Source: Macrocystis pyrifera (taxonomy: Eukaryota > Sar > Phaeophyceae > Laminariales > Laminariaceae). Taken from it: a DNA stretch of 64,000 nucleotides. The stretch spans positions 7,926,718 through 7,990,717 of the forward strand of contig JASSKH010000003.1 of assembly GCA_031763025.1 (NCBI GenBank), given 5' to 3'. The notes below the pieces were generated by a model. The model searched no databases. It was not told the origin of the DNA and worked only from the letters and a program-made list of their open reading frames with translations. A program made the position numbers and the translations under genes. Position 1 is the stretch's first letter; the number at the start of each line of letters is the position of its first letter. Below, piece by piece: positions 31,705 to 42,207 of the stretch.

Positions 31705-34002
31705 ATGGCGCACACGGCAAGCACGCCGCTGGTGGTAGGGGAGTCTCTGACTCCACCGAAATACGGAGAGGTGTGGACCGAGCAGGCCTCTCGTGTTTTT
31801 TACGCAGCGTACCTCGATTATGAGGAACGGCTGCAGCTCGCCAACGCTCAGGGGGGGTGGTTCAGCACTCCAAAGTGAGCATGGGCCAGCTTATCCCCAA
31901 TTACATTCATCGGTGTTTTGAGGGATTTTACAAGCATCAGACTACGATGACCGCCTCGGAGTTGTTGGACGCTGTTAGGCAGCACGCCGGTTACACAACC
32001 ACCAGCAACAGATTTGACACCTCGCGGGCGGCAGCGGACTTGCGTCGCGTTCTCTCAATGAGGCGCGATGAAAAGCAGGGCGGTGAAACATCCGTCAAAG
32101 ACCGCGCGATGATGGTAAACTCCGCTATGGAAAAAGTATTTTGCGGAGAATCACGCGGTGCATGCCATGTACCGCGCGCAGGACCGTTCGTGGTTGCCCG
32201 GACCGGCGGAATTTGTGAGCATGGCGTTGGTGGATGGCTTATGGCCGTCCGAGTTCAAAAAGTACGTAAAAGGTCAGCTCACGTACGCTGCAGGGTGGAA
32301 GAAGGACCCGGCATTGGTCATGGACCAAATTTTTTCTGCTGCAGAACAGTGGAAATTCATCGAGGCGTATGGTCGGAAAGATGCTGCAGGGGCAGCTGAA
32401 CCGCGACGCCAACAGCAGCAGAAACCGAAACAGCAGCAATCCGCGAAAAAGTCGTTTGTTCGCGTCTGTTTCGAGTGTGGTGATCCCAACCATTATGTTT
32501 CTGATTGCCCAAAAGCTCGCGGTGGCGGCACAGCTCCCAGCAGTGGTGGGCGCGGGTCGTCAGGGTATCGCGGGGGCCGCAATGGCGGCCGGGGCAGATT
32601 CAACCATGGACGCGGGCGCGGTGGCCGTGGTGGCAATCAATTGACAGCGGGCGGTGGAACTTCTGCTGTTGCTTCTTCAACTTCTGGTGCGCCAGCGGCA
32701 GGAGCCGCTGGGTCGGGATCTGGTTCGTCTATTGCCGGCCGAGCTGTATACGTTGGAGGAGCTGGAACATCGGTGGGTGCTGCTGGAGCGAGAACTTCGC
32801 CATCCACCGAGCGGGCGGAGTCAGTGTCTGGTGCTGCTGCAGGGGCGGTAGCGCCGGAACCGTCTGTATATTCGACGTCTTGGTCGGGGTGGACCGCCGA
32901 TTCTATTTCTTCGGCGCCGGCTGTAGGAGGGCAGCCATGGCGTCAGGTGACTCTTGGTACCGACCAGAGTTCAACGGCAGGTGAAGTGCCTGTCGATCGC
33001 AGCGCTGAGTGTTTACGCGCTGATCTCTCTTTGCCAGGGTCGGTTGGTTCGCTGATGGCGCGTGTGATCCTTGATTCGGGGTCGGCGCTCACGTCCATCG
33101 GTGTCGGCTTACTTCAGCAGCTGTCTTCGCATTTCGGCGGCGCCGATCTGCAAATTCCGTTCGAAAATGGCCCGCAGCAGGCGAAAACCGCTACGGGGGT
33201 TTCAGTGATGGTCACGCACAAAACGGTGCCGATTGCCGTGAGTGTACGGACGCCGTGGGGAGCGGTGAAATTGGAGCCCATCACTTTCGCGGTCATGCCT
33301 GGTACAGATAACGTCGTTCTGTTTGGCATGGCTACCATGAAAGCTCTTGGCATCGACGTCTACCGTGAAGCTCTGGAGAAGCTTCGCCCTCGCGCAGTGC
33401 CGGTATCGACCGGTGTGGAGACTCCGAGTTACCTTGCGGCGCGCAGAGTGACGGTTTCCGTGCGTGCTTTTCAGACCGAGGCTACGGTGGATGCTCCGGA
33501 GGACAAGGCGGTGGAACATTTGGTCGACCGGGGGCCAGACATGTTCATGGATCCGGAGGAGGAGCGGACGGCCCGAGAACGGGCGTTGGAGGACAGCGTG
33601 CAGCAGGCAGAGCAGAGTGGATTAAGCGTCGGCGGAGCAACCCGTTTGCGCGAAATTTTGGCTCGTCGCGTGGGTGCTTTTCGCCGTGCGCTGTGTGGTG
33701 ATCCGCCAGCGCAAGTGGAGCCGATGCGAGTGCAGCTGAAGCAACAGGCGAAGCCTGTCAAGGCAACGCCACGTCGGTACGAACCGACGAAAAGGGACTG
33801 GCTCTCGAAGTGCATTGCTGCTTTGGTGTTTTTTTTTGGCTTTGTCTACCACAACATCCAGGCGGTGTGGGCGAGTCCGGCGATGGCGGTGCCCAAGAAG
33901 GACTCTTTCCGTTTGGTGAGCGACTACTCGGCGGTGAACGCACAGGTGGAGAAGTCCCCGGGCGTCATGCCCAACCATGAAGACATGGGAGATCTGCTGG
34001 GG
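31705..34002 (+). pseudogene. Ty3/gypsy gag, protease and start of RT (frame-broken)
   Basis: Likely start ATG at 31,705 (MAHTASTPLVVGES). Gag runs to a G7 tract at 31,851-31,857, where the frame is lost, resumes in a second frame (QLIPNYIHRCFEGF), then shifts back at an A5 tract at 32,131-32,135. The third part (to 34,002) holds a zinc knuckle CFECGDPNHYVSDC (CX2CX4HX4C) near 32,467, a Gly/Ala/Ser-rich linker, the protease motif LDSGSA near 33,070, and the RT start AVPKKDSFRLVSDYSAVN near 33,886. A further break falls at GGGG, 33,999-34,002. Without the breaks gag and pol would be one long frame. The breaks may be real mutations or consensus errors. Confidence 0.85.
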
Positions 34003-36719
34003 CGCGTTTCTTCGGCAAGCTGGACCTACTTCAAGGGTACTGGCAGATGCCTTTGGCTCCGGAGGCGCAAGACGTCTTCACCATGGCGACAAGCGACGGT
34101 TTGTTCACGCCTACCCGTGTTCCCCAAGGTGTTTTGAATGCGACTTCTTATTTCCAAGGTGTCATGACTGAAGTGTTGCGTGGTTTGGATTGCAAAGTTT
34201 GGGTCGATGACGTTTTCTTTTTCGCAGACACCGAAGAAGCTCTTCTGCAGCTGCTTGATGACATTCTTGAACGCCTGGAGAATGTTGGACTGTTTGTCGC
34301 CGCCCACAAGTGTACCTTCTTCTCTCGTGAACTGGTCTGGTGTGGTAAGGTGTATTCCAATGGTGTCGTGTCCCATGACCCCGCTCGAGTGCAAGGTTTA
34401 AGTGAAATGCGTCGTCCCGAAAACGCTGGAGAACTAATGCAATTCTTGCAGGCTGTCAACTGGTTGCGTACATCGTTACCACGTTTAGCGGAAACGGTAG
34501 CACCGTTACGTGATTTTTTGGAGGAGCTCCTTGTTGGGGCTACACGTCGGACTAAGCGAGTGGCGCGCAATCGTGTCATCAAGGATACCGCGTGGACGGA
34601 GGATCGGGTGCGGGCGTGGAATGCCGCACGGGGTTTGGTGGCGCAAGCAGTGCCGCTTCATCATCCTCGTCCCGGGTGCGTTGTTTTGATGTTTCCTGAC
34701 GCTTCTGATTTCCATTGGGGTAGTTTTCTCACCCAAGTGCCTGAACACGAATTTCGCAGTGGATTGGCGTTGGAAAGCATGTCTCACGAGCCTCTCGGAT
34801 TTCTGAGTGGTTCGTTCACAGGTTCGCAGTTGCGCTGGGCGACTGTCGACAAAGAAGGTTTTGCGATCGTTAATACGTTCCGGAGGCTCGAATACCTGCT
34901 TTGGGGTGGTGTTCATATCTTTACTGATCATCGAAACTTGCAGTACATTTTCAATCCGGAGAAGTGTGTCACGACGGTCACAAAGACCATGGCACAACGC
35001 CTAGAGAATTGGAAGGGTGTTTTAGGACAATACCGCTATGCAATCGAACACATCCCTGGCGATCGAAACTGTTGGGGGGATCTGTTGTCTCGTTGGGTCA
35101 AAGTTCCTACGGTGCCTGTTCGTTCGGTTGCCGTGCACAGCCCATGTAATGCTGACGATTCGCTTCCCGCATTGGATGTGATTCGTGCCTCGCAACAAAG
35201 GTCTGTCGCTCGTATCGGCGTTGGTGTTCATGAATTTTCGACAACCTTCGGTCAAGCTACCTTGGCCGATGATGGTTTGTTTCGTGTGCGTGTTGGGGTG
35301 CGTGACGTCTTGTGGATTCCGCCGGATGATCTTGCTCTTCAAACTCGTTTGATGGTGTGCGCGCACATGCGCTCGGCTGGTCACCGTGGTGTGGCGCCGA
35401 CTTTGTTTCGCCTGAAGGAATATTGTGTTTGGCCTCACATGGATTCTCAGGTTCGCGAATTCGTTCGCCAGTGTTTGCACTGTGTAGACACGCGTGCAGG
35501 TGCACTCATTCCTCGTCCCTACGGAGACACGGTGCATGGTACCGCTCCGGGAGAAGTGGTGCACTTTGATTTTTTGTATGTTGGCCACAGCGGGCCCGAA
35601 GGTAGCGATGGCCTGCCTGATGAGGATGGTTTCCGATATGTTTTGGTCATCATGGATGATTTGTCCAACTACGTGGCGTTGGAACCGGCCGAGGCTTGTA
35701 CAGCCGAGGTCACAGCGAAGCATTTGCTAGCCTGGTGTAAGACTTTGGGGGTGCCGCGTGTGTGGGTGAGTGATACCGCCACGCATTTCAAGAACAGGGT
35801 GCTTGCTTTGTTGAGCGACGCGTTGCACATCGAACATCGTTTTGCTGTCGCTTACACGCCGTGGTCGAACGGTACGTGTGAACGCATGGTAAAAGAGGTG
35901 GTACGTGCTCTGCGTTCCATTCTGTCAGAACAACGTCGTCAGGTTTCGGAGTGGGTTGATGTTTTGCCGGCCGCTCAGTGGGCCTTGAACACTTCGTTTC
36001 GTGAACGTTACCGAAGCACTCCGTACAGCGTGATGTTTGGGCGTGCTCCGCGTACCGATTTCTCGGCGCTCGTTTCTGAGTCTGATGGCAGGTGGAATGT
36101 TGACGTGATGAATGCTGACTTGTTGCGTGCGAACGTCCGTGAAGTCGTTGCAGAGCAGGAGAGATTTTGCGCCGATATTCGCGCAGCTGTTGCCGTGTCT
36201 CGCGACAACAAACGTAAACAGGCTCAGGGCCAGGTGGTGTTGCCAAAATTTGCGGTTGGTGATTTCGTGTTGTATGCTCGTGTTCGTCGGCAGGGTGCCA
36301 CACCGAAATTGTTGTCCACATGGACTGGTCCGTGGCGTGTGGTAGCAGCTGATCATGATCATGTGTACTCAGTTCAGAACATCGTTTCTGGGAAGGTGCA
36401 TCAAGCTCACGTGGCTCGTTTACGATTTTATGCGGATGCGACGTTGAACGTCACCGCTGATCTGAAGGATGTTTTCCAACATTCCTTTGCGCAGGGTGAA
36501 TGCCGCATGAATGCTTTGGTGCATGTGGCCGAAGATGATGCCAACGAGGTGATTGTCTTGGTCGATTGGGATGGTTTCGAAGCAGAGGAGCGCACGTGGG
36601 AGTCTTTGCGGTCGATTTATTCTGCTGCGCCTGAATTCGTCGTGAAGGAATTGCGCAAATTACGGATGACCCGTGCGCTCAAGATTAAAATTGCTTCAGA
36701 GTTCAGCATTGATTTGTGA
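34003..36719 (+). CDS. Ty3/gypsy pol: RT, RNase H, integrase, chromodomain
   Basis: Open for about 900 codons to a TGA at 36,717-36,719. The RT core includes FFGKLDLLQGYWQM, RVPQGVLNATSYF and the catalytic VWVDD (near 34,197). RNase H follows with FPDASDFHWG, TVDKEGFAIV and FTDHRNLQYI. Integrase has a zinc-binding H...H...C-x2-C region (AHMRSAGHRG ... CLHC, 35,365-35,485), then a DDE core: Asp in HFDFLYVG, Asp in WVSDTATH and Glu in NGTCERM, with 35 residues between the last two. The C-terminal end (VLVDWDGFEAEERTWE, near 36,555-36,605) resembles a chromodomain, known to guide chromovirus integration to marked chromatin. All key catalytic residues are present. Its own start is lost because of the frame break upstream. 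Confidence 0.92.
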
Positions 36720-36797
36720 TTTGCCGCATGCGATTTCGTCTTGGTTTTTTGGTTTTGTCAAGCTCGTTCGTGTCGAGTGAACTCGCTTTGGGGGTGC

Positions 36798-37029
36798 TGT
36801 AGCCAAAAGATACCAAGCCGTGGAGGTTTCAGTGTAATCGCATGTGTGAGTGGAGCAGTGGCCGGGGATCCTGTGTGATGTCCCCTAGCCACCTGGCTCG
36901 TGGTCCGATGAGGATCACTCCGTGATAATACAAGCTCTAAGAACAAGACTTACTGAGTGCGAGGCCAGCGAGACTGGTGGAGTCCCTCGCTGGAAGCCCT
37001 CTTGCTGATATCATCTGGCAGAGGCCATA
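36798..37029 (+). repeat. 3' LTR of the Ty3/gypsy element
   Basis: Identical by eye to 31,266-31,497. A weak G-rich tract (TTTGGGGGTG) just upstream, 36,786-36,796, may serve as polypurine tract. Confidence 0.92.
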
Positions 37030-37033
37030 GCCC

Positions 37034-37926
37034 CTACATACATACATAATGCAATAATACAAGGTTCCCCTCCGGGAGGTGCCGTATTAATAGGGGAGTG
37101 GCGCAAGAGCGAAATAATACTCGTATCCAACCCTGCACACTTGTGTAGAAGTATAGTACCTGCATCCACCCATCATTTTAACGTGAACACACACAGCATA
37201 TTTATTTTGAGGGCTATTATAAAATACTGCTGTTCACGGAATTAGTGCGGAATCAATAACTAACATAAAATAGGGTAGCGGTAAGTGGATATTATATTGA
37301 TCCAGCTGACTCGCGGCGATTAATTCGTATTAAGTACAAAAAGGTTACGGGTATACGTTCAGAAAAGCAAGGTGGATGAACGTACCGGCACGAAAAAAGT
37401 CACAAGTGGAAAGCACAACACACAACTTGTATTACATAATACTAAACGTTCAGAAAAGCAAGGTGGATGAATACCGGTAGCTAAACTGAAATTATGTGGG
37501 GAATGGAAATTGGGAAACGGCTGGCAGAGAAGCGTATGAGGGATACTACTGACTGATTTACGGAAGGATATTCGGTTTATACAGGAACGGCATCAGAATC
37601 TGCGCTATATTGTCGGAAGGCAAGCATAATAATAAAAATAATGAATAATATTGAATGCCCTCCTGTATGTAGTACTGAAACAAAAAAGCGTGGATGGTGC
37701 CAGTCAAACCTCGGAAACGAAAATTTTATCGAGCGCAGTATGAGCAGTGCTCGTACAACTGGCACATCGTGTTTTTTTCCGCAATCTAAAACACATTGCA
37801 CGAGATCTCCTACACCAGTTAGTACTGTAAAGTAGGTTGTACAGGTACGACTGCGTATACAGCAGTACTGTACTGCTGTATAATGCCACGTGAGGAACGT
37901 ACGTGTAACCTTATGGGGGCCACACC
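37034..37926. other. Unrecognised AT-rich stretch
   Basis: A 23-bp direct repeat containing GTTCAGAAAAGCAAGGTGGA occurs at about 37,358 and 37,447. No gene or known element is seen. Confidence 0.5.
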
Positions 37927-38470
37927 CTGGACAATAGACAATAGTCCAATAGCCTATTAATAGCTTCCTATTGCAATGGACTGTCTATTGTGGTCCCTAA
38001 TTCCAATTAATTGAAAGGCGTCGAGCTCTATTATCCAGAGAATTTCTATTTGGTGACCCCTACCTGACCCTATTGCCCAGACAATTTCACTTTATAGGTA
38101 GTCTCCGTAATCAATGGTCCGGACAATTCCAATGGACCTTGTCGTAAATAAATTGTCCGGCCAATTCCAATTGACAGACTGTCTCCTGAATCAATTGTCC
38201 CGACAATTCCAATTGATAGTCGGCCCCCCGAAATAGTTGTCCGGACAATTTCAATTAGTAGATTGACGCCAAAAGTATTTGTCCCGACAACTCCCTTTAA
38301 TAGACAGTCTCCCAGACCAATTGGCCCGACAATTCCAATTTATACAGTCTCCAAAATCAATTGTCCGGACAATTTCAATTAGCAGACTGCTTTCCTGATC
38401 AATTGTCCGGGCAATTCCCATCAATAGACGGTATACAAAATCAATTACAATTTCGATTAATACGAATTCT
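37927..38470 (+). repeat. 42-bp palindromic minisatellite S42, array 1
   Basis: About eleven units spaced 35-47 bp (mostly 41-42) between 38,031 and 38,455. Each is centred on a version of the 16-bp palindrome AATTGTCCGGACAATT followed by CCAATTnATAGAC. The array is preceded by TGGACAATAGACAATAGTCC at 37,928, similar to the ends of the foldback structure at 42.2-43.8 kb. Confidence 0.8.
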
Positions 38471-38660
38471 CCTAAACTACTTCAGACAAGGCCATCATTG
38501 GTGGGCAGTCTCCTAAATTAACTGCCCGTAGATATCAAAACAACAGTGCATACGGATTACTTTGTTTCGTTAATCTTTTTTTTAATGATTACATCTGAGC
38601 ACATGGGCTAAGCGGTATCAAAACTTCCTACCCGCGAACATAAAATACAAAGCTAACGTT

Positions 38661-39205
38661 TATTAAAGATAGCTACGTTGTTACGCAACAGCAGCGTTGG
38701 CAGTAGTCAGTTGCTACACAACAACAATAACAGTAGTCAGTAGCCTATCGGTTCGCTGTCGGGACATAGCTAGTCATCTGTGATATAGTTCGTAGAGTAC
38801 AACAGTACACTGAGCTGTCATACGAGTAGCAGTTTGTTCAGCATGCGGGATTACTTGTTACGGTTCAGTACGCGGTGGAACCCCGAAAAACAGGCTGAGT
38901 TCTCCCGAGTTTTGCTTGTTTTAGTTTTGAGGTTACACTGCATTTCGAGGGTCCGGGGTCCCTCTGCAGTATTTTTGTTTTGAGTTATAGATCGAGATGC
39001 GACACACGTGCACAACGCACACTCGCCCACTCTCCTTCTCTCCCCACCTGTCTCCTCTGCGAGACCGCAATAATCAACGACAAGGCCTTGGAGTGCCATA
39101 TCTCTGTCATCATCAGCTCTTTCGAGCTCGAAGCTCATGCTTTACCAGTCGGTTAACACCGATTGAAGTGCTTGCCTCTGCCACATGCAAGGATAATTAT
39201 CAATA
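38661..39205 (+). repeat. 5' LTR of the copia-like element
   Basis: 545 bp. It includes the region around 38,820-39,140 that has the same open frames as the 3' LTR, with no base difference seen. Offset to the 3' LTR is a constant 2969 bp, so there are no indels. Confidence 0.93.
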
Positions 39206-39427
39206 GGTTATGAGCCTCGACGTTCAAGCACAACAGCAGAGCTGCGGGCCACGAGGTACGCCAAGTACAAGGCTGCGCTTCAGGACCCCGAGCTGCTGCT
39301 TCCGCTACGAGCTTCACGAGAGAGCTGCCAGGGCCATCCTCTACCTGGACTTACTACGAGCTGCAGCAACTAGCACTGGTGCTGCGAGCGACTACAACAT
39401 CGTACGAGTACAACGTCGCTGACTGCT

Positions 39428-40045
39428 GTGAGAATGGACAACATGACGGACAACTACATCATGCAGGCAACACGACTTCGTAGTCGTCTGGCCGCGGTCA
39501 ATGAACCTGTCACCGACCGCCACTTCACCGACATCATCGTCCAAGGACTCCCGGAGAGCTACCGCGACATCAAGCTGACGACGTATAAGGACCCGGATTT
39601 CGACCTGTCGAAGATCCAATCAACAATGAGGCACCTATATCTGGACGGACTTTCGCGCGGAAAGACTGGGAAAATCGCTGGACGCGGCACCATCATGACA
39701 GCAGCAACAGCATCATCATCGGATACCAGCTCCGTTGTCATCTGCCACAACTGCGGAAGGGAGGGCCACTACAAGAGCGGTTGCGCTGTGCCTGGCAAGG
39801 TGTACAGAAAGGGCAAGAAGTCTGCTGCTGCTGCTGGGCAAGCCAAAAACGCTGGAGGTGGAGCTGGACAAAAGTGGTGCTCGGTTCACAAGACCACTAC
39901 GCACAGTGACACCGAATGCTTTGCGCAAGGAACTGAACGCCCACAGAAGAGCAGCACGCACACGGCGGCTGTACTGCGCGTGGACACCGACGAGCAGCCT
40001 ACGATCAACTTCGACGACGATTTTGACAAGGGCTTTCAGTTTTAG
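39428..40045 (+). CDS. Copia-type Gag polyprotein (nucleocapsid part)
   Basis: A 205-residue protein. DRHFTDIIVQGLPESYRDIK is typical of the copia Gag (UBN2-like) core. CHNCGREGHYKSGC at about residues 106-119 is a CX2CX4HX4C zinc knuckle for RNA binding. A second metal-binding motif, WCSVHKTTTHSDTEC, follows, as in many copia Gags. The frame ends with an acidic tail and a TAG at 40,043-40,045. Gag would pack element RNA into virus-like particles. The true N-terminus is uncertain: Gag-like sequence upstream (ELRATRYAKYKAALQDP, near 39,240) is in frame but separated by a stop at about 39,370. A deletion probably removed the middle of Gag's N-terminal part. Whether the remaining protein works is unknown. 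Confidence 0.8.
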   Translation: MRMDNMTDNYIMQATRLRSRLAAVNEPVTDRHFTDIIVQGLPESYRDIKLTTYKDPDFDLSKIQSTMRHLYLDGLSRGKTGKIAGRGTIMTAATASSSDTSSVVICHNCGREGHYKSGCAVPGKVYRKGKKSAAAAGQAKNAGGGAGQKWCSVHKTTTHSDTECFAQGTERPQKSSTHTAAVLRVDTDEQPTINFDDDFDKGFQF

Positions 40046-41629
40046 CTCTTGAAATTTCGCCACCGGAACATCATCCGGGGTCTTTGAGCAAAATTATTAT
40101 CTACGCTGGAGTATCACATCAACACGGGGTCGTCGAAATGACGGTTTACGAGATCCTGTAAAAAGCGCTTGAGATTGTCGGAAAGATACCTTCCGGAATC
40201 GTCACAGCAACTGTTCGCTGAGACTGTCCGAGCTATGGAGTCGTCAACAACAGAAACGTGGGGTTAGCTGAAGAGGTATCTTTCAGGACCGGGCCACCGC
40301 ATCAACTACTACAACTATTGGGATTACCGGGGAGAACGTCTGCTGGATCGCCATGTACATCACCATCTTCTGCAACGCCAGGAGGGACATCTGCGTCACC
40401 CCGGGGTCGCATACATCGTCATCAACTTAACGGCAAGATTTTCTTGTTTCGTAGTACGTAGCACGACACGCTTTCTTTGTACGGGGGGGGCGGCAGAAGC
40501 GTGTTAAGCTGCTAGGCTATTTGTGAAAGGTTTCTATATGTAGTGAGTAGCACGAATCTTTTCTGTATGGGGCGGACAGAAGCATATAACGTCGGCCGCT
40601 GCTACCACTACTTACTGTAGCTGTTTCTATTTTTTGGTCAACAAATCGACTACTGAATATTGTTTTGCGTTTTTTTTTTTTCTTCTGTGATTGAGAATTG
40701 AGATGTAGTTGCAAGTTTTTTTTTTTTTTTTTTTTTTAGTACGAGCATGAGTGTGTTTCCGTTGTTTGGGAGTAAACTATATACTGATAGACTGATTTTA
40801 CTGTGTTCATCTAACATTCTTTCAGAAGTAATGCTTACAGCCAATATGGCGTAGCATTTATTGTAAGTGTACGGAGTGATATCGTACCGTATGTGTCTGT
40901 CTGGTAAATGTACAGTGAGACCCGCACGGTTTCCAAGGTTTTGTGTGTGATATTTTTCGGTTTGCATGCTATTCCATGCGTCAAACCCGTCACATCAGTA
41001 GTATGCCTTTATGTTGCCAGGTTATGCGTTGTAGTTTTTTGCGTCAGCTGTAGAAGGATTGATCACCCGTCGAAAGCGAAGCAGGAGCAGTTGAAGTTGT
41101 TTCGACGTTGCAAAGGAGTAATGAAACTTTGTTGCGACATAGCAATGGATTCCACTTCGTTAATATGCAGACAAGTAGTTCATACAAACACACTGACCAA
41201 GTAACCAGAGTCAGATAGTTTTGGGGAGATACATTGAAGGGTTAATTTATTCTTGATCGATTACATGATCGGGATATAGTTCACGTCTGATGATTCTAGT
41301 ATAGTATACTGGTAAACTCGCATTTAACATGCAAGAGCACGTATTTATAGGTACAATACGTATAGTAAAGCAGCAGAATATGTTTTGTTTTGTTTGCTTG
41401 GCTTCATGTCTTTGCTTTAGACACATATCATATTATATTACTAGTAGATACCGAATTGGTTCCTGCCAGCAGCATTTCCCCTGCAACAATTAAATTTATT
41501 GTTGTGTACATTTTGGAATTATGGCATGTAACGCAGAGAAGTAACATAATTGGACGATTCGAGTTGATAGTTGAACAGGTTGGTAGTTGAACAGCAACTT
41601 GGCTTTATGTCCCATCCATCGAGAGGTCG
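40046..41629 (+). other. Non-coding interior of the copia-like element
   Basis: About 1.6 kb between gag and the 3' LTR where pol should lie. No protease, integrase or RT motif is seen in any frame. It includes T-rich tracts near 40,670-40,738 and an AT-rich 3' half unlike coding sequence. The source of this filler is not recognised. Confidence 0.7.
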
Positions 41630-42174
41630 TATTAAAGATAGCTACGTTGTTACGCAACAGCAGCGTTGGCAGTAGTCAGTTGCTACACAACAACAATAAC
41701 AGTAGTCAGTAGCCTATCGGTTCGCTGTCGGGACATAGCTAGTCATCTGTGATATAGTTCGTAGAGTACAACAGTACACTGAGCTGTCATACGAGTAGCA
41801 GTTTGTTCAGCATGCGGGATTACTTGTTACGGTTCAGTACGCGGTGGAACCCCGAAAAACAGGCTGAGTTCTCCCGAGTTTTGCTTGTTTTAGTTTTGAG
41901 GTTACACTGCATTTCGAGGGTCCGGGGTCCCTCTGCAGTATTTTTGTTTTGAGTTATAGATCGAGATGCGACACACGTGCACAACGCACACTCGCCCACT
42001 CTCCTTCTCTCCCCACCTGTCTCCTCTGCGAGACCGCAATAATCAACGACAAGGCCTTGGAGTGCCATATCTCTGTCATCATCAGCTCTTTCGAGCTCGA
42101 AGCTCATGCTTTACCAGTCGGTTAACACCGATTGAAGTGCTTGCCTCTGCCACATGCAAGGATAATTATCAATA
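41630..42174 (+). repeat. 3' LTR of the copia-like element
   Basis: Identical by eye to 38,661-39,205. It is followed by the second ACGTT. Confidence 0.93.
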
Positions 42175-42207
42175 ACGTTGAGGTGTCCCGCCCTTTTCTG
42201 ATTATGC

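Larger units (their letters stand above)
31266..37029 (+). mobile_element. Ty3/gypsy LTR retrotransposon with chromodomain
   Basis: A 5.76-kb element with two 232-bp LTRs, identical as far as I can read, and GCCC directly outside both ends (31,262-31,265 and 37,030-37,033), taken as a 4-bp target duplication. The internal order is gag, zinc knuckle, protease, reverse transcriptase, RNase H, integrase, chromodomain. RT before integrase places it in Ty3/gypsy. Identical LTRs mean a recent insertion, but the coding region has three frame breaks, all in homopolymers. Confidence 0.93.
38661..42174 (+). mobile_element. Ty1/copia-like gag-only retrotransposon, young
   Basis: A 3514-bp element with 545-bp LTRs identical by eye and a 5-bp target duplication ACGTT (38,656-38,660 and 42,175-42,179). 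The interior encodes a copia-type Gag but no protease, integrase or RT. The LTRs start TATTAAAG and end ATCAATA, giving termini TATT/AATA instead of the usual TG/CA. The sequence right after the 5' LTR (GGTTATGAGCC, 39,206) is a candidate primer-binding site resembling the initiator-methionine type of copia elements. It must move with proteins supplied by a full-length relative. Confidence 0.92.

Noticed and set aside
38851..39206. Open frames repeated exactly at 41,820-42,175
   Set aside because: They are duplicated because they lie in the two LTRs of the copia-like element; not a gene family.
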